NCBI GenBank assembly: GCA_963969345.1
Contig: OZ017768.1
Coordinates: forward strand, 8,456,718 to 8,520,717
Direction of reading: 5' to 3'
Source: Turbatrix aceti
Taxonomy: Eukaryota; Nematoda; Chromadorea; Rhabditida; Panagrolaimidae
DNA: 64,000 nt
The notes under the pieces are model-generated. The model had not been told where the DNA came from, made no database searches, and worked only from the letters and a program-made list of their open reading frames with translations. The translations under genes were made by a program, and so were the position numbers. This document shows positions 36,593-48,997 of this stretch, one piece after another; the first letter of the stretch is position 1; each line of letters opens with the position of its first letter.

Positions 36593-38664
36593 ATTTATTT
36601 ATTTATTATACATCATTCGAACAAATTTTATTCCTGGCTAATTGTCATGTAACATGGATAAGATATACTATTCCGTGATATTTTGCGTTCATGAAGAACA
36701 CGCGCCGTTGCAAAACAACAAGAAATAAACCACCAGAAGCCCCCTATTTACATTTGATCTCTCTGATGTTAACAAGAAAGAATGTGTATCAGTATTTGTT
36801 GCAACTTTTTTGTTGCAACCTACCAGTTATTCTCAATTATTTTATGCTAAAAGTGATTCAATTAGTTTTTTTGTAAACGTAAAAACAAAAAACAACGTGC
36901 TGTTTCCCTGTAATTTATGGTGTTTTTGCAGACAATTAGTTTTTTTGCTATTTAATTGTGGCAATTTTTTTTGTTTTGCTGTTTTTTTAGATCACATAAG
37001 AATTAGAACAAACTACAAACAACCAAACTATCTTTTAGGCATGTTTAAATTTTTGATTTTTTGTATGTTTTTCATAAAAAAATGGTACCAGCTTGCAAGA
37101 CTTTTTTTCGTTTCGTCTTTTTTCAAAGTCAAAAAAAACTAATAGTAGGTTGGTTGCAAAGACGATGTTCGACGGTTCATTTTCGAGTGGTGCTTCAGAC
37201 TTATAAATTTGTTTTTTTTCTTATCTACTTGCTCTGCATAATTAGTCGTTAAACCCATTGTCTTGTTTTTCTTCCAAGAAATTGGAACGTGTGATACTCG
37301 GTTGGATGAGGGATGAAATTAGAAAAACCAACAGCATACTGCCAAATAAATAAGTTTAAATTTTAAGAACAATAGAAAACTGAGCGGAGCCAAGTTTTCA
37401 AATAGTTTTGGTTCAATGAGGTTGACATTTGCTTTTGCAAAGTAGCTCGTATTTTAAGTTTTTACTTTTATTTGTATACGTGTTTTTATTAGTGATTGGT
37501 TCCTAAGATGATGTACATTGTTTTGGGCGCCAAAAATATATTACATAAATTTTAATAAATGGAAATAAAGGACAACTTGCAAATCGAGCGTGGGAAACTG
37601 CACATGCAATGGAATTAGTCCGGGTTGACCGTGCACTCATTTTTATACTAATCAAACCCAAATTTAATTTATCTTATAGTCACTGATTAAACATTGATTA
37701 GTTATTTGACCATTTGAAATTAGCATTATGCAATTACGCTAGATTAAATTTTTTTTAAAGGAAGAAGGCGCGGGAGGTCTTTATGACGTGATTACGGTTC
37801 ATCATCTGCGGTCGTGCTTTGAACAACGGTCTGTTGACGCTGCGTCGGGTAATTTAAATTCGCTGTAATTAAAAAATTATTTTCCTGCGGCTTGTTTACA
37901 ATAAAGAAAAAAATTTAAAGCTTTGAATATAGACTAAATTTGTCCGTAATAACCAAATTGGACTTACAACGTTTTTCTTAGAAGGAAAACAATGTGTTTC
38001 TTAGTGGAAGACAGGAGTTTTCCGCTAATCTCTTGGGGATCAAATTTTTCTTGTCTGTCAAAAAAACGATGAGACGGGTTTGACGATGTCAAAAAACTTG
38101 CATTGTTGTCCGCGAACTTTTTTACTACCGTACTGCAATTGAAAAAAAATATTTAAAATTACTGAAAAGTCAAATTTTTTTACAATTTGTTTGCACGGTG
38201 CACGAAGCAATATTATTTTATTTACACAATAGAAAATGCCATTTCATCAATCCATTGTTATTCTTTTCATTCAGAGGGGCCTTTTCGCATAATGCAGCTT
38301 TTTTTTCCAAACCCACACCCTTTTTTTTTCAGTCAGATGAACAAAAAAAACACAAAACTCATCTCGTCTTCTCCTTTTTTTTACATGATTTTGTCGATTT
38401 GATTTTCGCTGCTTGTCGCGGCACACAGAAGGACGACTACGTGGCTCCCGCCTTCCGCCTTGCACTCTTCCTAAAGAAAGTAATTTGATTTGGCTTCCCC
38501 CGACAGTTAACGCAAAAATGGATGATAAGAGACGATTTCTAAGGACCCTTTTCAATTTTTGAATATTTTCGAGTTCCAGTTTTTGCGGGGGTTATTAGGT
38601 TTAAAAAATGTTCTTACATGAATAATCTACTGCATTTTCAATTTTTGAGTATTGAGGATCTAAT

Positions 38665-38752
38665 TTGTTTTGTGGTGCAGTGCTTAGGTGTGGAATTGTT
38701 GATGAACATGAAGGCCCTGGTTCAAATCCTTCCTGTATGCAACATTTTTTTT
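38665..38752 (+). ncRNA. tRNA-like Pol III unit (tRNA pseudogene or SINE head)
   Basis: TGTGGTGCAGTGCTTAGG fits an A-box and CTGGTTCAAATCCTTCC fits a B-box, spaced as in a tRNA. A run of eight T's follows at about 38745, which would end Pol III transcription. The T-stem pairs poorly, so it is more likely a tRNA-derived repeat or pseudogene than a working tRNA. Confidence 0.45.
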
Positions 38753-41700
38753 CTGACATTTGTCGACAGTTATTCTTTGTACTTTGGTCTTGCACCTTCT
38801 TGTAACGCCTGTTTTCCTGTTTTCTTCGAATCTGAAACACTTGATTGCGCATTAGAGCTCTCACCTGTGTGAGCTATCGGACTTTGCTTTCAGTGATCTC
38901 CGGCGGCATTCAAAAATTGGCCATTTTGAAGCAAAATACGCATGAAAAACGCGCAGCTACACGTTCTTTGTAATAATATTTCAGCCATTTTCGTGGAATG
39001 TTTACGCTACGCTATCGTGCTTCAGGAAGCGAATTACGGGGGCTTTGATGGATTTTGATAAGTTGCAGGAAAATTTTCTTATGTATCTCAGTTGTTTCGA
39101 ACGTTTTTTTTTCAAGCATGCGTGTAATGGAATTTATTTAATTTCCTTTCTTCAAATGTTGAAAAATGTGTTATTTTGCAGGGTGTTTAGGGAAATAAAA
39201 CCTACATATTTTTTAGTGCATCCAAATTTTTTTCCACAAAAATTTGAAATATTCGTCATATTTTGCACACTAATGTGTAAACAGCAAAATTTGTAGTAAT
39301 TAAAAGTGTTGACAATTTTGTTTGCAAGATTATGGATAGATTACAGATTTGTCCAAATTAATTTACTCTCGGAAAAAATTAAAAAACCACGAGAAATGCG
39401 ATTACAGAAATTACACTCGATGGTTATCTAAAAAAACGAAGAATTATGTATTGTTGTTTACCTCCTCCTTCTTTTTTTCCTTGTATTAATTAAATATTAG
39501 TATTAATTTTTTTGCTCTAAATAAATTGTAAGCAGTTTATTGTTTATCGAGTAAACAGATGGGATGAAAGATTCTCGACATGCCCTACGGCACTTTATAT
39601 TTTTTATATTCTTATACTAAATTTGAACGTAATTTTAAAAAATAAAAATAAAAATGTGTTTTTGTTGGTTAGTCAAATGTTGATTCATGAACGCGTTTTC
39701 AAATTTCAAAAAATCAATTGCATCAAAATTTCAAAAAATAAATTATTTTTTAGGTTTTTGGTCCAATTTAATACTTTTTGTTACCAAAAAATGTGACATC
39801 AGTAAAAAAATCTAGCAAAAGTCAACCGGATTTTCAACATTTTTTTTTTCTACAAATCCAATTTTCTAACAAACTTTTTTTGCCACATTATTGGCTTTGT
39901 TATGCGTGTCGCCTTTGACACTGCAGCGCGGCACGACACCGCTACGACAAGCAGTTACTGCTTTTACTTCGTTGACTGAGATTTCGGATCGTAATTACTT
40001 AGGGCTGGCTGATGCGCTTCTGCTGATATTTAGCTACTTATACGGCACGCTTTCCTGAATATTCTTTATTTTTTTGTGTCTAAAAGTACTACATGCGTGG
40101 TTATATTTGCCATCGGTTACACGAATGCCCTGTTATCCCGGTTCTTTTCTTTCGTCGAAGAAAACCATTTTTACTAAAAATGCGAACCAGTATTACATAT
40201 GCCTTAAAAAAACTTTTTTTTTAAAGCATAATTCCAACGGGGGCTGAAAACTATCGTTATCCGAAAAGTTAATTAGCGTTCCGTTCCGCCTGTTCTGCTG
40301 TGAAAGGGTTATACGAGTCATTTGTCAAGGGGTACATGTTGTCGTTTGGTTTTTTTAGACAATGGCAAGCTAGGTTTTACGGTCGTCCAAGGAGCGTTTT
40401 GCAAAATGTTTCTTGCGTTCCTTCGTGTTTGAAAAAATATATTTCATAAACTTGTGCATTTTTGATTTTTGAAGTTGTTTTTTTAAATAATTTTAAAAAT
40501 AACATCCTTGCATAAAATTCAAAACTAATCATGAGATAAGCTCAGACTTTCGTTTTTTCGTTTTTTTAGAGCGTAATAAATTTTTTCTTGATACGAAATT
40601 TTCAAAAATAGGACAGTATTTATTACCAATATGATCAAAATAACAACTTTTAGTTTACCAAAATATGTATTTTTCTAAAAATTTTTGCTATGCTTCCTGT
40701 TCGATTTGGATTCTGTAGAAATACGGTTTCTTCTAAATCTACCTTGCTTGACTCATAATTTTGTTCTTTTGTCACATTATTTGCAAAAGTAAACGCACAT
40801 TCTGTTGGCAAACAATCTTGTGGGATATAAAAAAATTAGCCTCAGACGAATCCAGCGAAAATGTCAGCTATTCTTTGTTTTTTTGTTTTGTGGAAATTAG
40901 TAATTCATTCGTTTATCTTATCTTTTGACATTTCTGGCATTGTGACACAAAATCCGGTGTATTTTTGGTCTCAGGGCGTATGAGTTCTTGGAGATTCATC
41001 CATTCACTCTAAGCTATGGTAAACAGTGCTTTTTTGTATTTAGTAGTTTGGCTTTGCCTATTTATTTCCTCTTTGTACAAATACAGTATACCCAAAAGGG
41101 GGGGGGTAGTCATCGCGCAGACTGAATGAGTCAGGTGTTTTGTTTTGCAGTTTTCCATGATTTGACAACTTTTGGACTAACAATACAAAAATTATTCAGA
41201 TTGTATCGGTGAACAATGTTTATAAATGAATTTTTTACCGAAAGCGTGCGCGCAACATGCAAATATAGGCGCTTCGGAAATAGAACTTGCTCATCATTTC
41301 TGATCATCGACATAAGACAAACTGGACTTAGGTAATATAATTGACACAATAGGATTATTCTTTAACACTTGAAACAACTCAATTCAACTGACTAATGCCA
41401 TGTGACGAACTTTCGCTTCCTTTTCTTCCTTTTTATCGGAGCTTCCCGGGTCTTTGGTCACATCATCTTTTTTTATTTTTTAGTTCCTCAAACGACTTCA
41501 CACTTTTTTAAGTTCAAACAACTGGCTCAGTCATTGTTTATTCTTTTGGAGTTGACACACCTTCTGATCGTGGTTAATCCCGCTCATTATTTCAAGACAG
41601 GGTCAAAAAACATATTTGCTAGTGTAAATCTGCATCTTTTCCCTGATTACATCTTATGTGGGGTGTCATCCATCCCCCGCTAAACAGAGATCTTGTCGGA

Positions 41701-43915
41701 GAGATTACACGTGCCACGGAGGGGCTTTGCTTCCACTTTGTGATAAAACTTTGTAAATACGTGCCGTAGCTTCCATGTTAAACGGTGTTCTTTTATCGAG
41801 TCGAAAGTTCATAAATAAGCCGTCGAAGATGAGAATGAAGATGACGAGGCGACAGGAAGAGACAAATTATACATTACATTATGATGTTTTCTTCAAGTGA
41901 CCAAGTTCGACACCGCAACTGTCACCGACGCCTCTGCCAATGCCGTCGTTTTGTAGACATTTTGTCTCGTCGTTTTTGTTCGAGGACATTTTTTTTCGTA
42001 GATTCATTATCAAAATGATGTAATCCGTGTTTTTTTCCGAGCAGGGAGCAACGGATGTTTGGAATATTCAAAATGTCGATTGCGGCATCCTTCGTGTTTG
42101 TAGCGTGTGAATTTGCAATTCTTAAAAACGTTGAAAAAAGTTTTTGCCGACGAATTTTGTATTCAACAAGATTTTTTTCCTTTTTATCGAAGAAGGAAAA
42201 ATTGAAAAATTGTCTAAATACACAGCATGTTCGACAACACTTTGTAGAGTTGCGTTGATGCTGACGGCTTTGAACCCTATAAATTTTCCGATTTGTTTTG
42301 GTTTATCCTATTATACTTTTTTTCGACGCAGACTTATGAACTTCTAATGAAGGCAGAACAAATGAAAGGAATTTTCCTTGTGAGTCAGCGATTATGTATC
42401 TCAATTTGAATTTTAGTACATTGTACAAACTGACGTTGATTTTATTTATTTTGTGAATTTTTTAAGCCAACTGTCATTGCTCTGTTATCTTTGGTTTTTT
42501 CCCATCTTTGCTTCCATTGTTTCCAAAAAATGATGCCAACTAGATTACGATGCTCGGCTGAGCAGTGACAAAAGAATACACGGTATCTGGGTAACCGGTT
42601 GTTTTTTTGTTACCAACTAAGCTTCGAAAAAAATTTTAAAAGAGAAAAGACGGAAGTTGAGAATGAATCCTTGTGTCCATGATTTTTCCTCTTGCTTTTT
42701 TTTCTACAGTAGGCAGGCATGCGAGCGTAGCGTTCGGCAATGAATAATTCTTTTACAACAAAATGAAATGAAAATTTTCCTGTTCGCTTTTTGCACAAAA
42801 TAAGGCTCGTTATACACTTTTTTTTGAAAAAAAATTTTTCTTTTAAATAAAAATAATTTTGATAGCATTGACTGAGTTAAAAATATAATATAGTGTGTTT
42901 TGGAACAACAGCGGCTTGAACTTTTATCTCCAGACACGAAAGAAACTGGAATCCCGCCGTTCTAAGGATTTCAGGCCTCTTCCAGACAAGCAAGTCAGAT
43001 TTGTCTAATCTTGGTGCCACTCATGTTGTCAGACGTGTTTTTATGAAACCATGGACTTTTGCATCATCCAATATTTTTCTTGCTACTTTTTATAAATATC
43101 AATTTGCAACAATGACGAGTCTTTGTGCACCCCCGTAATTTTTATTCTGCATCGAGTTGGTGAGATACAATAAAAGTTGTACTTAATTGTTTCCTTTTTG
43201 CTGGGGGGGGGGGCAGGAAGGGATGGCATTGTGAGGACAGGTGCCCCTAGCAAAAAAAGTCTGCTTACGTTTAACAATGATGAATTGTCTGCTTTTTTTG
43301 TTGCGATGCGACGAGAAAATTAAGTTGCATAATGTTTTTTTTAGTCCCTCTGCCGAGAACGTAAGCTATATGAAGTTGGGCACGCGTAGAATTTTTATGT
43401 CGTCGACAACTCGAAGAACGATGGATGGATATTAGATTGACGTAATAGTTGCGTGCTAATTTTCAGTAATATGCTTTATTGTTTGGTTGTTTATCAACTT
43501 GAATTTTTTAAACTTTCAATGTTTTTTTCCGGGTACTCTGAAGTTGCTTTTTTACTTGATATTTATTTGTTTACCGTATACAAATCAGAACCTACGTATG
43601 TATGATAATAAATTGCACAGAGTTCTAGCTTCAGATGTGTCACGTAAAAAGTACAATTACGGTTGTACCTTCTGGAGACTTTGGACCTTTTGTCCTCCTA
43701 GCCAAACCGTATCAGGCCTGTACTTTTCTATAATTTTCTCTTTTCACCGTTTCGCATGACCACCCAATTGGCTATCCTTGACAAAGATATTTTGCACTTT
43801 TACGCTTTATTTCACATTAGGACAAAAAATTAGTCACGGATTTATGTCAACACGGAACAAACTTGGGCTGGTCTAAATATTATAATACACATATATTTAT
43901 GTATTCGAGAGTGAG

Positions 43916-43999
43916 TTTTTTTTCAGCGAATTCTTTATCGCTGAAAAAAAATGGTCGTAAGAAAAACGTTTCGTACATTAGTTGTAGTACTAATGTACG
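43916..43999. repeat. Two adjacent perfect hairpins
   Basis: Stem 1 pairs 43916-43929 (T8 then CAGCGA) with 43938-43951 around an 8-nt loop. Stem 2 pairs CGTACATTAGT at 43972-43982 with 43989-43999 around a 6-nt loop. Both stems are perfect; the gap between them is 20 bp. Confidence 0.7.
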
Positions 44000-46900
44000 G
44001 ATAAACCGGGATTTTGGATGACTCGGAATACATTGTTCTGATTAAACAAAGTAATTTTTACACGCATTCCATCACTCTTAGAATGTTTATAAAAAACATC
44101 CCAACTTCTTGTTCAGTCAAACATCACCTAAATCCAAAATTCATCAGATGACGGTGGTTGAACTTGCTTTGCTGTCCACTGATGTGAGTTGGTCAACTAA
44201 AAAACATGTATTTATAATGTGTACTTTTACTAAATATGTTTATCGTAAAGCGTTTGTTTTTGGTACGAAACTAATGCGCTGCTCTGATAGTTGCATGCAT
44301 TTGTAGAACCTGGTGATGTGATGTGATAAATAGTTTTTAGTCAGTGTTATGTTTACTTACGCATGCTTGGCTGGCTCGGTGCCGTCGAGCGTGAGTTCAT
44401 CCGTCTCGACGGATACATACTTATCCCCCACTGAGTCATTCATTGTCAGACCTACTTGACGTGGACATACATAACTATCATAGTTTGCAATTTAGGACGT
44501 GAGGTAACCATATTTTGTAAGCCGGGATTTAGATTAGATCATATACGTTTTTGCGTCACAAAAAATCATTTTATTTTTTTTTTTTGCAATATTGTATTTA
44601 TATTTTTTTACCGTGTTCAAAAGACGTGGGATGCTGTCTCAATTATTACCCCCGTTCTCATCTTTTCCTGCTTTCTCATGGACTTTTTTTGCTGTCTGCA
44701 ATTTGTTTCCAAGTTTTCCAGCTATAAATTACTCGCCACAATTTTTTTCTAAGATGATTCATCCTCCTTTTTTTCTACGAATGCTGGGAATCCAGAACAT
44801 TCCTCTGAATCATTTCCGAATGAATTTTTAATATAATTTCGCGTCGGGACCGGTGAAATCACGTATCACACCGGGGGGAAGGCCTATGATGTCAGGTTTG
44901 GTCTCCAGTTTGTTTTTTTATTTTGTAAAGTTGTTTGCGTAATCTGTTTTACTCGGCAAACATAGTAATAACGGTAGAGCACTCTTATGTATACGCTTAC
45001 CACCGTGAGCAAAGGGCATAATAACTCCGATAGGAAGGGGGGGGGGGCAAATGAATGCACCAAGGCTTCTGGGATGTCTTTTGCCGTGGCGCGCTAATTT
45101 CCGCGACGCGACGCAACGATGACGTCGGTATCAGGCGTGGCGCATATTTTAACAACTTTTATTTAGGGGGAGGGGAGCTTTGGACTTTTTTCCGGAAGAA
45201 AACTTGGAAGTTGATCGGTCTTAGGTAGTCCAGAACTAAAAACGAAAATTTCGATTAGTTTAAATTTTTTTATGTACATATTTGTATTTTTTGGGTTTTG
45301 TGGTTTTCTTATTTTTTAAATTTTTCAGAAATTTTGTTGTTCTTTTCCCGTTTTTTGAACAGTTTTTCTTTCAAAAATATTATTTACTGTTGTTTACTGC
45401 TCGCATCAACGATTGTGTGAAAAATATGCATTTACGCATCAAACCTAATAAATGCACTCTGATATGTTTAGTAAAACGTAATGTATGTTTGCAGTTTTTT
45501 GAAAACATTAACGATAGATAATAGCCGACACTCAATGCGCGTTAGGAATGCCCCCGTTTGTTTACCAGAACAGAAAAACTGCTGTTGTAAATAAATAGTT
45601 TTTCACTGGAGTTGCGGCAAGACAACTTCCTTGTGTTTTTTATACACACTTTTGAAAAGCAAACACAGAAGACAGTTCAGTCCGACGATTTGTATTTATG
45701 TATTTCGAGGAAGAATTTATGGCATTTCCTTCCGGCAACTGTTTTTTTATCAGTATTTTTTTCTGATATTAAAAAATAATTATTGTGTTTTTATGGCAGA
45801 AAAAAATTAATTTGAACGCAAAAAAAACAGAAAAGATAAAAATATCTAAAATTATACACGCTTCTTCCTGGTAGAATGGTACTGTACGGTATATTTTTTC
45901 AGTGCGGGATTCCCCTCTGGCGAGTACATTGAAATCGAACCCCCCATGCAACAAATTTTAATAAAGGTTGTATTTAATTGTGCCTTGTTTGTACCCGCGT
46001 ATTTCATTTTACCTCACAATCTGACGATTACATAAATGTTGCGTGACATTCATTTTTTCATACAAACAAAGAATTGTCTTTTGTTTCAGTTAATGTACTT
46101 TGCAAACTAATCTTATCCGTTTTTTATTTTCTCGTTAAATTACAGCGGCGAGACGAAATTTTAGTAAGAACAGTGAACGCTTTTTGATCCGTTTATTTAC
46201 ATTTTACGGTATTTGTATTTTCCCCCGCCGTGTTCTTCTTCTTCCTCCGTGAAACAGCTTTTCCAATTTTTTTTCATAGTATTCCATGCTTCGCCGAAGC
46301 GCAGCTAGACCGGAGGATTGGCATAACAGGATTATACACGTAACAGGATTATCAACTGCTTGGCTTTTCACGTGGATAGGTATTTGGTCTTATTGCTTTT
46401 TTGTACGTACCCAGGTGTTGGCGATGACACAAAAATTTGAAGCCCACGCGAGAATTTTTTTGTACATATTTATTTATCATAGTTTTTGCACGATTCAACA
46501 AATTAAAAATTGCTTCCTTTGCAGGATTACGGTCGTCATCGAGTCAACCACCTCCAAAATGACAGTGATTGTATCCACTCAAAATTTCACACCTTGCCTG
46601 CGACATAGCATAGCATTGAATAATTCATGAACATGAACAGGGTCTTGGTTTTGGTCTCGACGCTTTTTTTTTGCCTGTAGGGCTGCTGACGTCTCTTCCG
46701 TGGTCTTTGAAGGTCGATGTACACCTGCTTACATACATTATTGCTTGCACGACCTTCGTGACTTGTGTTGATACGACAATTAGGAGATATTAGGAGATAA
46801 ATTATGTCTGTGCGCCTCACATCAGTCGCCGTCGTCCTTCCTCACCGTCGTCGTCGTCTTGCAAAACGTGGGGGTGCTCGTTAGAATGATGTCCGATTCC

Positions 46901-47344
46901 TTTGCTTTGCTGTATAGTATACGTGTTCCTCGTTGGCACGCAACATTACTGTCTTGGCAATTTGTATTCCTGGCTGAACACTTGGGTACCCAGTACAACT
47001 TTTCAGACGGTGCCGCCGGCGGTGCTTTGGCGTTCGATCTGTGATTTCTGTTTTTCTGGTGTATAAAAACTGATCCAGTTTGATATTATTGTTCATTCAA
47101 GTTCAAAAACGCAATTTTGTTTTCTAAAAATGCTTTGTTTTTTTCTGCAAAACTGATTTGTAAGAGTGCCAAATCCTTTCTATTTTTTGGCTCATTGAAA
47201 CACGATTTTCAATGGTGTTGCATTTTTGAATACTCGAGTAACGTCAAAACAAGTTGTTTTCCCCAAAATCCATGCCTAAAAACAGTGCCTTGGTCCCCGA
47301 TTTTTTTGTTTTGCACAATTCTCCTAATTAATTCATTGTACTGA

Positions 47345-47780
47345 GCTGAGCCTGTTTTTCGAAGATTCTTTAAAGCCAAGGTGAATTGTGCGAGGCAACA
47401 TAATCCCGCTGCAATGTCATTCTTGTTTTTATCGTAACCAAAGCAAGAATTATTATACATCAAGATTACGGTTGTTCTTTTGTTTTGTGTTGTGTTATCC
47501 GTTGTTTGATTTCGTCGAAAAAGGCGAAGGTTAGATTTTTTTATATCCAAATGGTGCTATGTAGTCTTGTAACAAATTTTAATATTTTGAACCTGTTTTT
47601 CGAAGATTCTTCAAGTCAAGGTGAATCGCGCGACGTATAATCTCGTTTCAATGTCATTTTACACTTTTTTTTGTTTCTCTCGTAACAAAAAAATTGCATC
47701 CAGGTTACTGTCGTTCATTTCTTCTTCTTTTTTTGTATTATCCATCAAAAATATCGGAAAATCTTTCGTAAAATTTTTTC
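47345..47780. repeat. Imperfect tandem duplication (unit about 240 bp)
   Basis: The unit starting GCCTGTTTTTCGAAGATTCT near 47349 recurs near 47590, with further shared blocks: AAGGTGAAT, GCGCGA, ATAATCTCG/ATAATCCCG, CAATGTCATT, and a later TTCGTCGAAA/TTTCGTAAA part. Neither unit has a coding frame. Confidence 0.6.
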
Positions 47781-48997
47781 GTAAAATCCAAGCGGTAATA
47801 ATTTTATAAAAAAATTTTTAAAGCAAATAATTCGACCAATCAGACACTCTTTTTAAACTTTTTTTGACGCATGCCTGTTGACGCATGACACATTTTCTGT
47901 CTTTCAAGAAACGTTTCGTACCCAACGTTAAACTAATGCTATTCACGGGGCATGCGGCAAAACACTCTTGAGTTCAGGCAAGCAGTCTGGCCAGACAACA
48001 TGACTCACTCACCTCTGCTGGAAGAGGTGGGTTAGGTTGGTCGGTGGTCGCTGCCTTGGTGTTCAGACGTTCTGAAGGAACTTTCAAATTGCCATAGTTT
48101 CTTGGCACTTTTCATATCCTGGTTTTTATGTTTTTCAAATGTAATATTTATTTTTCTTTAACGTTAATGAAGTTTTTTTTTATTTGAATTTTTTATTTCA
48201 AAAAAATATGAAAATCGTTCCTTCATCTTTTTATCCTTTATCATTTATCCCTTATCCTTCGTGACGACGACACGCGGAGATTATAGTCGGTGCAAAACAC
48301 GTATGACATTATATCCTTTCTGAACCCCCTCCCAGTCCTCTGTTTTCCCATCCCATGCCCTCCCTGCTCTCTTCATCACCGTATTATTTGTTGCTTTTGC
48401 TTCCCTTGCACCAACCCCCGTGATTCCTTCCTTCACCAGTCGAGGCTTCCTTCTTGTTGTGTCCGCAGTAATGACGAAAGTGTAGGCGAGAACAGAGGCC
48501 AATTTGTGATTCTTGTTGGTTGAAATTCTTTTTGCTAATTTACCTGCGCTGCACGCTACATAGGTGTCATGGAGCGTTTTTTTTCTGTCCGTCATCTTGT
48601 ACTCTGAAGTAACACTTTTTTAACAAAGTTACATTTTTTACAAAGAATGATGTCAATTCTGTCAATGTTTAACAAAAAATGAATCATGCCTTATATATGT
48701 ACATATATTTTTTACATATTTGTTGTAGAATAACTATAATTCCTCACGCCCTCCAAATTTTGTAGTTTGACCAAAGCTTTGCGTTTTTGTCCGTGTTTAA
48801 TTATTTCGTTTCGTGTTTTTCGCAAACTTGTCCAAATGAAGCCAGTCGGGCAAAAATTCGTCTTACTCGTGTTTATGTACGAATTTGACTTTATTTTCGT
48901 GTCAGAAAATTTTTTTGTTTTGTTTTTAATATTTTTAAATTTCCAGTGACTACAGACCACCTATGTGTAATCCACATCACACCTGATCATCCCCACG

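Larger units (their letters stand above)
28547..38660. other. First half of a gene-poor region; no gene recognised
   Basis: About 10 kb of AT-rich DNA in which no exon chain could be assembled. Open frames are short and biased to Phe, Lys and Asn by base composition. Noted items are a hairpin at 31170-31215, scattered TTACGGTAAT-type words (30150, 31090, 31300), a GC-richer patch at 31435-31560, an inverted copy of GAGCGAATCGAATCGAA near 34543 (compare 4027), and a 52-bp repeat at 36541-36592. It may be regulatory or intronic DNA of the neuropeptide receptor downstream. Confidence 0.5.
38661..48945. other. Second half of the gene-poor region, upstream of the neuropeptide receptor
   Basis: No coding exon chain was recognised. 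Noted items are a tRNA-like segment at 38665-38752, two adjacent hairpins at 43916-43999, a G-run at 43204-43213 and another near 45040, and a tandem duplication at about 47345-47780. Just before 48946 the sequence TTTTTAAATTTCCAG is a good splice acceptor, so the receptor mRNA either has an upstream non-coding exon somewhere in this region or is trans-spliced. Confidence 0.5.

Noticed and set aside
45901..45960. GGTTCGATTTC on the minus strand, considered as a tRNA T-arm
   Set aside because: No A-box or foldable tRNA upstream at the right distance.
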